Below, piece by piece: positions 8,461-15,640 of a stretch of DNA of 64,000 bases. A program made the position numbers and the translations under genes. The DNA lies in contig OMIW01000062.1 in the NCBI GenBank assembly GCA_900299205.1, positions 1 through 64,000 of the forward strand, given 5' to 3'. The notes below the pieces were generated by a model that did not search any database, had not been told where the DNA came from, and worked only from the letters and a program-made list of their open reading frames with translations. Numbering within the stretch: the first letter of the stretch is position 1; every line of letters starts with the position of its first letter. The DNA comes from Pseudomonadota bacterium (GTDB taxonomy: Bacteria > Bdellovibrionota_C > UBA2361 > OMIW01).

Positions 8461-8499
8461 TACCCTTAGGCCCTGCTCCGTTGTTTTCCGCTGTTTCCA

Positions 8500-11478
8500 A
8501 TGAAAATCCTAGAACACGTCTCCCTCGTCACCACCAAAGTCCAGCAGCAGTACCGACGAGTTCGGGAATCACTCGCCTCGGGTGATTTTGGGGCTGCTCA
8601 GGTGAAGAAGCTCCAGAACGCGCCCTTTTATCGAGCGAAACTTGGCGATGCGCATCGCCTTCTATTTAAGATTGGGTCATATCAGGGAGAACGCGTTATC
8701 CTTATCCTCGAAGTCATTCTCAATCACGACTACCAAGGATCCCGCTTTCTGCGGGGGGCGACCATCAGTGATGATGATTTTGCTCCCGTCAATCTGGAAG
8801 CTCCTCAGCATGGCGAAGAGCAACTCCGCTACATCAATCCCGCAAGCACTACCTTTCACCTGATAGACAAACCTGTTTCCTTCAATCCTGAACAGGAAGA
8901 TATTTACCTCGCATCGTTACCATTGATCCTCATTGGTTCTGCGGGAAGTGGCAAAACAGTCCTCACTCTCGAGAAGCTCCGGCTTCTGACAGGGAGGGTA
9001 CTTTACCTATCGCTCTCCCGATTTCTCGTCGAGAATGCCCGCCGGCTGTATTCGCTCACGACTCCCGACGAAGAAAGCAATGTTGAGTTTCTCTCATTCA
9101 ACGAACTCCTTGGGATGATCGCGATCCCGTCAGGGCGTGAAATTCGGTTCTCTCATTTTGCTGCCTGGTGTGCTCGGCAGAGTGGGTGGGCGAAACAGAA
9201 CTCTCGTAAGATTTTTGAAGAGTTCCGGGGGGTTTTAGCGGGAAGCACATCCGCGGACGGAGGCCCGCTCGGGCTCGATGATTATCAGCAGCTCGGAATA
9301 AAGCAGTCTATCTTCCTCGCTGATGACAGAGCCCAGGTTTTTGAGCTATTTCGCCGATATCGTGCGTGGCTCCCGCAGACCGGACTTTACGACTCGACTT
9401 TACTTGCACACCACTACCTCCCCCGTGCCACCCCGACCTTTGATTGCATCGTTGTCGATGAGGTTCAGGATTTTACCGTCCCACAACTCTCATTAATCCT
9501 CCGAATGGGAAAGAACAGCCATCAGTTCATCCTTTGTGGGGACTCGAATCAGATTGTGCATCCGAACTTCTTCTCGTGGTCACGGGTGAAGTCCTTCTTC
9601 TTCGCGAAAGACGACGACGTGGGCCCTCGCATCATCAGGGTGCTTCGGACAAATTTCCGCAACGCGCAAAATATCACCACCGTTGCCAACACGCTCCTCT
9701 CTCTAAAACAACGCCGATTCGGCTCGATAGATAAAGAAAGCAATTTCCTGGTCGAGAGTGTCGCCGATGACAAGGGGCTTATCGCAGTCGTCGAACTCAG
9801 ATCCGGGGGAGTAAGCAAACTAAACGAAGCATCTCGGCTCTCCACTCAGTATGCGGTCATCGTTCTCGATGATACTGACAAGGAAAGAGCTCGTCAGGTC
9901 TTCGATACGCCATTGATATTCTCGGTTCACGAAGCTAAGGGTCTCGAATATCCTCACGTTATTCTGTACGCATTTGTCGCCTCGGCTCCCAAGGAGTATC
10001 AGGAGCTGGTCGGCGATATGACACCCGATGACCTCACAGGAGATATCTCTTTTGCCCGGGCTCGTGACAAGTCAGACAAGTCGCTCGAGATATTTAAATT
10101 TTATGTGAATGCGCTCTACGTAGGCATTACCCGTGCTCTGACGACGGTGTATGTGGTCGATGAGGTATCCTCATACCAAGAGAGAGCGGAATCACGTTCC
10201 CGGAATCGTTATTCTCTTTGGGAATTGCTTCAGATTCCCGTTGCGTCCTCCGATCTCTCCCTGAGTGCTGACTCATCGACCGCAGAGGAGTGGTCGATGG
10301 AGGCGCGCCGACTCGAGCTTCAGGGCAAGCTCGAACAGGCGCAAGAAATTCGGGATAAGATCCTCAAGGTGCAAAAAGTGCCGTGGAAGGTACCGACAAG
10401 AGAGAGTATTAATACGATGGTCGGAGATGCAGTTGCCTATGATAGCGATCTCAACAAAAGGCGGATGATTGAGCTATTTGAAACTGCGGAGGGTCAAGGG
10501 TTGACCCCCATACAGGATTTTATCAATTTAAGGGAGAACGCCCCGACTAAGAGGTGGCTGAGGGCGCGAGACCTGATGATAGAAAAGCACTACAGCCACT
10601 ACACCGCCCGCGATCCGCGCCACGTCCTTGCAAATGTCACGAAATTCGGCATCGATTATCAGAATGAGTTCGGTGAGACACCCCTGATGATAGCGTCCCG
10701 ACTTTTTAAGAGGGATCTCGTCAAAAAACTTCTTGAAGAAGGCGCGAATCCTCAGCTTTGCACCCATGGAGGACTTACTCCCGTCCGAGGACTCCTTCGG
10801 GAGCTCATGCTACGCCACCAGACGATCAGCCGTCGTCAGGCAGACGATGCGTGGGAGATCTGGCGGCTCATCGCTGAGCCACTCCTCCTGAGCGTGGGCG
10901 GACGATTGATCAAGCTCTTGCCCCATCAGGGAGAATACACCCTATTCGAGGCGATTGCATCGATGCTGGTGGGCAAATTCTGGCAAACCAAACTCCTCGG
11001 TTTGGCATACGGCATCGAATCGCGTCTTCTCTACCAAGATTATGCCTCTCTTCACCTTTCCCTGCTCCCCGAATATCGGGCTCGCAGAGACTATGTGAAT
11101 GCCCTCCTCGCCAAGAACGAGATTGAACGGGAGGGGCCAACTAATAAGCTCTTGTTTATGCGATTGCGGCGTGGCTCTTATATTCTGAACCCGCTGATTA
11201 AGACTTATCAACCAATCCACTCAGAAAACGGGTCGAACGGGGCATCTTCGGACAGTGCTGATGCAGGTGCTGCGGAGGATGAAAACTGGCGTCCAATATA
11301 CGACGTCCTTGGTGCACCCTTTATGTATAGTCATCAATCTGCGCTCAGATATCCCCTCAAATTCGAAACAGTTTTGGGCCAACATGCAGACGCGGCTCGG
11401 GAGCGGCTCTCTTTGAGGCCTGACATCAGTCCGCCCTCTCAAAATCAGGACGTCGACCCCGCGTTTCAGACCATTTAA
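8500..11478 (+). CDS. UvrD/Rep-like superfamily 1 helicase with RelE-like N-terminus and ankyrin-like C-terminus
   Basis: A 992-residue multidomain protein. Residues ~1-85 resemble a RelE/ParE-type small fold (AQVKKLQNAPFYRAKLGDAHRLLFKI pattern). The SF1 helicase core follows: Walker A GSAGSGKT (146-153), Walker B DEVQD (320-324), motif III-like LCGDSNQIVHP, VHEAKGLEYP (476-485) and YVGITRA (540-546). Residues ~600-700 are a linker. An ankyrin-like repeat lies around 715-770 (NEFGETPLMIASR, KLLEEGANP). The long C-terminal ~200 residues are unrecognised. DNA- or RNA-dependent ATP hydrolysis is expected; the biological role is unknown. Similar helicases occur in defence or stress islands, but no partner genes are visible. 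A long hairpin lies just upstream and no clear Shine-Dalgarno precedes the ATG. Confidence 0.8.
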   Translation: MKILEHVSLVTTKVQQQYRRVRESLASGDFGAAQVKKLQNAPFYRAKLGDAHRLLFKIGSYQGERVILILEVILNHDYQGSRFLRGATISDDDFAPVNLEAPQHGEEQLRYINPASTTFHLIDKPVSFNPEQEDIYLASLPLILIGSAGSGKTVLTLEKLRLLTGRVLYLSLSRFLVENARRLYSLTTPDEESNVEFLSFNELLGMIAIPSGREIRFSHFAAWCARQSGWAKQNSRKIFEEFRGVLAGSTSADGGPLGLDDYQQLGIKQSIFLADDRAQVFELFRRYRAWLPQTGLYDSTLLAHHYLPRATPTFDCIVVDEVQDFTVPQLSLILRMGKNSHQFILCGDSNQIVHPNFFSWSRVKSFFFAKDDDVGPRIIRVLRTNFRNAQNITTVANTLLSLKQRRFGSIDKESNFLVESVADDKGLIAVVELRSGGVSKLNEASRLSTQYAVIVLDDTDKERARQVFDTPLIFSVHEAKGLEYPHVILYAFVASAPKEYQELVGDMTPDDLTGDISFARARDKSDKSLEIFKFYVNALYVGITRALTTVYVVDEVSSYQERAESRSRNRYSLWELLQIPVASSDLSLSADSSTAEEWSMEARRLELQGKLEQAQEIRDKILKVQKVPWKVPTRESINTMVGDAVAYDSDLNKRRMIELFETAEGQGLTPIQDFINLRENAPTKRWLRARDLMIEKHYSHYTARDPRHVLANVTKFGIDYQNEFGETPLMIASRLFKRDLVKKLLEEGANPQLCTHGGLTPVRGLLRELMLRHQTISRRQADDAWEIWRLIAEPLLLSVGGRLIKLLPHQGEYTLFEAIASMLVGKFWQTKLLGLAYGIESRLLYQDYASLHLSLLPEYRARRDYVNALLAKNEIEREGPTNKLLFMRLRRGSYILNPLIKTYQPIHSENGSNGASSDSADAGAAEDENWRPIYDVLGAPFMYSHQSALRYPLKFETVLGQHADAARERLSLRPDISPPSQNQDVDPAFQTI

Positions 11479-11541
11479 CCTCCCGCCTGACTTCTGATAT
11501 CATCCATCCGTGTTTCAATTCGCCCTAACCGAAGAGGCCCC

Positions 11542-12696
11542 ATGACCCTTCCTGTAAAAATCCTCCGAAGAAAAACTCGCTCAGTCTTTGTTCGAGACCT
11601 TGGTATCGGCTCCGAGCACCCGATATCAGTGCAGTCGATGTGTGCAACCAAAACGCAAGATGTCGAGGCGACGGCTGAGCAGATCCGCCGGCTTCGCGAA
11701 TACGGGGCCGATGTCGTGCGAGTCGCTGTCGATAGCAAGAAGGATGTTGAAGCACTCGAGGCCGTTCGCAAAGCCGTTCCCGACGCGCGGATCGTTGTCG
11801 ATCTTCAGGAGAGCTATCGGCTCGCCGAAAAGGTTGCCCCTTTTGTTGATAAAATCCGGTATAACCCGGGCCATCTGCATCATCACGAAAAGTCCGTCCC
11901 CGTTCGGGAGAAGGTCGCCTTCATCGTCGGGGCCGCCCAAATCCACGACTGCGCTCTCCGCATCGGAGTCAATTTCGGCTCACTTGATCCGGCGCAGGCG
12001 GGGGCCGATCCCATCGAAGCCGCCCTTTCCTCGGTAACAGAACATATCGGCTATCTCGAAGAGCTCGATTTCACCCGCTACGTCGTTTCGCTCAAGAGCT
12101 CCGACCCCAACGATGTCGTTGCTATCAACACGGAATTCGCAAAGCGATTTCCTGAAATTCCGCTCCATCTCGGGGTAACCGAGGCGGGCTTGCTCCCAAT
12201 GGGTGAAGTAAAAACGCGAGTTGCATTCGAGCACCTCCTTGCGCGGGGAATCGGGGATACCGTTCGCGTTTCTCTCACTCTCCCTAATGAGCGGAAACAC
12301 GAAGAGATCCTCGTCGGAAAATCGATTATCTCGGATGTATATGCGGGTCGCTTCCGCTCAGTCCCAACCTTTGATCACGATGGGATTAACATAATTTCAT
12401 GCCCATCGTGCTCACGAGTCGAGAATAGCGCTTTCGTCGAGCTCGCAGAGAAGGTGCGCACTGCCGTTCAGGACACCGAACAGGAAAAGCTGACGATCGC
12501 GGTCATGGGGTGTCGGGTGAACGGGCCGGGTGAGACCGATGATGCGGATCTCGGGCTCTGGTGTGCTCCAAGTCATGTGAACCTAAAGCGGAAAGGGGAG
12601 CTCGTCGGTTCCTTCTCCTATGAAGAGATCCTCGGTCGGTTTCGTCAGGAGCTGGATTTGATTATCGCGGAACGGAGGGGGCAACTGGACCCTTGA
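11542..12696 (+). CDS. ispG: 4-hydroxy-3-methylbut-2-enyl diphosphate synthase
   Basis: IspG (GcpE) reduces methylerythritol cyclodiphosphate to HMBPP, the penultimate step of the MEP isoprenoid pathway, using a 4Fe-4S cluster. The N-terminal TIM barrel begins at [16 protein letters not shown] and LRIGVNFGS are conserved. The cluster ligands are C287 and C290 (CPSC) and C324 in GCRVNGPGE, with E331 as fourth ligand. The length of 384 is normal for the two-domain bacterial form. The gene stands alone between the helicase and a pseudokinase. It shows that the organism uses the MEP rather than the mevalonate route. Confidence 0.97.
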   Translation: MTLPVKILRRKTRSVFVRDLGIGSEHPISVQSMCATKTQDVEATAEQIRRLREYGADVVRVAVDSKKDVEALEAVRKAVPDARIVVDLQESYRLAEKVAPFVDKIRYNPGHLHHHEKSVPVREKVAFIVGAAQIHDCALRIGVNFGSLDPAQAGADPIEAALSSVTEHIGYLEELDFTRYVVSLKSSDPNDVVAINTEFAKRFPEIPLHLGVTEAGLLPMGEVKTRVAFEHLLARGIGDTVRVSLTLPNERKHEEILVGKSIISDVYAGRFRSVPTFDHDGINIISCPSCSRVENSAFVELAEKVRTAVQDTEQEKLTIAVMGCRVNGPGETDDADLGLWCAPSHVNLKRKGELVGSFSYEEILGRFRQELDLIIAERRGQLDP

Positions 12697-12727
12697 CCGG
12701 GCGGGAGATTCGCTTCTCATCTGCTCG

Positions 12728-12745
12728 GGCTCCGACGGCGGAGCC
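12728..12745. repeat. Small perfect hairpin downstream of ispG
   Basis: A 7-bp GC-rich stem with a 4-nt loop, about 30 nt after the ispG stop, without a following T-run. It may end or stabilise the ispG transcript. The rest of the ~290-bp gap up to 12987 shows no gene. Confidence 0.4.
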
Positions 12746-12986
12746 TCTCAGCCCACCTTCCCATCTAAAATCGTCCCTTGCCTCCTCCTCGGGTAATTGT
12801 GCCAAATGCCCAAGTGCGATAAAGATAGATGCGGAGGTTAGTCCGTGCCGAGATGCCGTCTCTTTATTGAGGGTTCTCGTTCCCACTGCCGTCTAGTAAG
12901 TACAGGGAACTACTCTGGCTCATGGCCGGAAATCGCCGCGACATTGCGGGGTGAGAGCATCGGCGGGTTTTCTAGGAGCATCTCGC

Positions 12987-15236
12987 GTGCAGCGTCGAAT
13001 AATCACCTTAGACGAAGCCACTCCCCGACAGCGACAGGGTGCGAGTGAACTACAGGAGGGAGCCCGCGTCCCAGGCAACCTTACCCGTTTAATGCTCGGA
13101 GACGGACCGTGGGATATCCGAATCATCACCGAAGAGTCAACAGCATCAGGATCTCGGCTCTGGCTCACCCGGGCAGTTGATCCTTCCCTTGCGACTGATA
13201 CTCCGGAGTTCAACCACCTTCGGCTTCTCTTCGGATGGGCAGCAGGTCACAGTCCGGCAAACACCTCGGGCGAGTTCAAGGGACGACTTTGGTACCGTCG
13301 CCTCTATCTGCCCTCCGTCTTGGCAGATGCCCCTTTGCCGACAGACCTTCAGGGCGCCCTCACCCTCTTTCGTCAGTTAGCCGAACTGATTGAGCAGTAT
13401 CACGCAGCCTCGCTGATTCATGGACATCCCTCTCTTTCTAACGTGGCGGTGCACGCCGACGGAACCCTCGCATTGGTGGATCCAGGATTCGCCCTCATGT
13501 GTCCATCCGCGCGCATCGGTAGGGCCAGCCTTTCCCCCGACATCGGCAGTGCCGGCGCGGCAAATTCGGCAACCGACCTCTTCACCCTCGGAAAGGTCGG
13601 AAGAAAACTTTTCCCCAGACTCACCCTCCCTGATGAGCTTGCCGGCCTCCTCGAAGTGTTAGCATCTTCCGACAGCGCGCGTCGACCCTCGATTCACTGG
13701 GTCCTTGGGATCTTGCGCGATCTGAGCGCAGACCTCTCCGGTGCTCAGCCAAGTAGCAGGAGTAAAAGACCAACCCCTCGAGGCTCTCCGATGCTTCGTC
13801 CATCAGTGAGCCCCTCCTCTGAAGGAGAGCCCCCGTTCGAGCCACCACCCCCCGAGCCGTATCAATCTGCGCCGGAACTTCCGCAACCGCAACGAACCTC
13901 TACGCCGTGGATACTGATCATCCTGATCGTATTCGTAGCAGCAGCAATCATCAGTCGGATCCTTTCAACACCCAAGGGCCCCTCGATCCCCTCAGATCAC
14001 TATTGGATGAGTGGCACCCCCTCTTACATGCGGGCGGTCGCCGAGGCGGCGATAATACAGGGCGACCCAGAGGCGCGACTCGCCATTTTCGATGCGGCTC
14101 GTCAGGGATATCAGAATCCACGCGTTAATTCAGAACTTCTCAAGGTCGTTCTCGATTCTCGGTGGGAGGAGCAGCTCACTGAAGATGATCGTACCATAAT
14201 TCTCACCCTTGCAGTCGGCTCGCTCTTAGGACAGCGTCCTCAGCTCACCTTCACTGAGGATGTGCACCCCGGGGTTCTTTACGCCATCATCGCCCGTTCA
14301 CCTCTTGATGCGAGATCGCAAGAGCTTCAGCACTTTCAACCACATCAGCTCGGCACATTACCCGCGCCGATTGGGACTACGTTTACCGCCCTGCAATCTC
14401 TCGGTATTACCTCGATAGAGGATCCGGCATCAAAAGGAGCCGCTCACTTCCTCTCGGGCGATATTCGTGCCCCTGTTATTGAGGCATTCTTCGGGCCATT
14501 TGCGGATGAGGGCAGGCTCCTCGCAAAGCTTGAGCTCATCAAGGATAGCCTTTCGACCAACGAGCAGCTTCGGATAACAACTCTCGCGACTCTGATGTCT
14601 GAGAGCCCCCTGGTGCGCATGCTGATGGGTTGGTTCGATCAGGATGGACTCAATACCTGGAAAGACGTACCTCCTCCAACTCGTTTTCTCATTTCTCTCG
14701 GCGCCGTTCCAGCGGGGCTCTCCTACGAACAGCTCATCGATCTGCTCGTGTTCACCCGCCCCGGCGTGCGGGAGGCTGCAAGTCGCCAAATTCTCGAGAG
14801 CTCCTCATTTGCGGCAGTCCACGACATTCTCCCCGTTCTATCTGCACCAGAGTCGGGCCTCTCCCGAATGCAGCTCCTCTCCTTGGCAGGCGCATTGCAA
14901 ACAACGGGGCGGGATCAGCTTCTTCTCGTTCACAGCTGGCTCAAAAGCCTCCCCCCTCCCCCCTTTGTGGCGAAGCTCTTAATAGCTCGTGATGGCAAGG
15001 GCTCCAAAGATGGCTTCAATCTTGAAGCCGCGCGATATCTCCTCAAATCGAAAGAGACGCAGCTGCCACGGGAGATGATCATCGATCTCTCAACCCACTC
15101 CGAATCGATGGCCCGCGCCTACGCCTACGGCAAATTAAGTGCCGCAAATGAGGATGACCGCCGCATACTCCAAGCAGCTCTCACCACCGAAACCAGCCCC
15201 CGGCTCAAAAAACAGCTGGCACAAACCTTAAAATAG
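12987..15236 (+). CDS. Membrane-anchored protein-kinase-like protein (predicted pseudokinase)
   Basis: The N-terminal ~270 residues follow the Ser/Thr kinase C-lobe pattern, but the catalytic loop reads HGHPSLSN (145-152) where active kinases have HRDxKxxN: the catalytic Asp is His and the Lys is lost, while the metal-binding Asn remains. The DFG motif is DPG (165-167). A Pro-rich linker follows, then one transmembrane segment at ~306-327 (WILIILIVFVAAAIISRIL) and a ~420-residue extracytoplasmic helical region with a HEAT/TPR-like feel. The topology matches bacterial sensor kinases, but phosphotransfer is doubtful. The GTG at 12987 is chosen because AGGAG lies 8 nt upstream; the frame is also open from 12951. 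It lies alone between ispG and tRNA-Leu. Confidence 0.65.
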   Translation: MQRRIITLDEATPRQRQGASELQEGARVPGNLTRLMLGDGPWDIRIITEESTASGSRLWLTRAVDPSLATDTPEFNHLRLLFGWAAGHSPANTSGEFKGRLWYRRLYLPSVLADAPLPTDLQGALTLFRQLAELIEQYHAASLIHGHPSLSNVAVHADGTLALVDPGFALMCPSARIGRASLSPDIGSAGAANSATDLFTLGKVGRKLFPRLTLPDELAGLLEVLASSDSARRPSIHWVLGILRDLSADLSGAQPSSRSKRPTPRGSPMLRPSVSPSSEGEPPFEPPPPEPYQSAPELPQPQRTSTPWILIILIVFVAAAIISRILSTPKGPSIPSDHYWMSGTPSYMRAVAEAAIIQGDPEARLAIFDAARQGYQNPRVNSELLKVVLDSRWEEQLTEDDRTIILTLAVGSLLGQRPQLTFTEDVHPGVLYAIIARSPLDARSQELQHFQPHQLGTLPAPIGTTFTALQSLGITSIEDPASKGAAHFLSGDIRAPVIEAFFGPFADEGRLLAKLELIKDSLSTNEQLRITTLATLMSESPLVRMLMGWFDQDGLNTWKDVPPPTRFLISLGAVPAGLSYEQLIDLLVFTRPGVREAASRQILESSSFAAVHDILPVLSAPESGLSRMQLLSLAGALQTTGRDQLLLVHSWLKSLPPPPFVAKLLIARDGKGSKDGFNLEAARYLLKSKETQLPREMIIDLSTHSESMARAYAYGKLSAANEDDRRILQAALTTETSPRLKKQLAQTLK

Positions 15237-15281
15237 AGCACGGCGATCAGCGATGGGCATCGATAGAGCGCTATCCAATCT

Positions 15282-15309
15282 TTGAAACTTTTGGCAGGTG
15301 TGATAGAAA
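15282..15309 (+). promoter_or_regulatory. Sigma70-like promoter candidate for tRNA-Leu(UAA)
   Basis: TTGAAA (-35), 16-bp spacer, TAGAAA (-10), ending 28 bp before the mature 5' end of the tRNA. Spacing and position suit a tRNA precursor. Confidence 0.45.
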
Positions 15310-15336
15310 AGGGGGGTCGCTCATCGACAGAATGAT

Positions 15337-15419
15337 GCCCGAGTGATGGAATGGTAGACATACAGGACTTAAAATCCTGGGACCGAAAGGTCGTGCGAGT
15401 TCGAGTCTCGCCTTGGGCA
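15337..15419 (+). tRNA. tRNA-Leu (anticodon UAA)
   Basis: Class II tRNA of 83 nt. The acceptor stem GCCCGAG pairs with CTTGGGC with one G-U pair; the discriminator is A. The anticodon loop ACTTAAAAT centres on TAA with stem CAGG/CCTG around it; a long variable arm (GGGACCGAAAGGTCGT) and the T-loop GTTCGAGTC are present. CCA is not encoded. Confidence 0.95.
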
Positions 15420-15458
15420 ATGACGTGGGGAACTCATTACGCAGGAATGTTTTGCTAC

Positions 15459-15490
15459 ATTACCGCTCCTCCGAATTACCGCTCCTCCGA
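15459..15490 (+). repeat. Perfect 16-bp tandem duplication downstream of tRNA-Leu
   Basis: ATTACCGCTCCTCCGA occurs twice head to tail (15459-15474 and 15475-15490). It lies in the 221-bp spacer between tRNA-Leu and the end of the tandem-protease gene, where no other feature is visible. Confidence 0.85.
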
Positions 15491-15640
15491 TCACACAGCT
15501 CAAATTCTCGTAGCTGAGATTCACAATTCACCAACGCGAGGAACCACCTTTGGTCATTTTTCAAACGAGCCCACGCTCACCCTGTCCCCGATTCCTCCCC
15601 CCGAAACTCACCGTATTTAAATAAATTTTGAGGCACCTAA

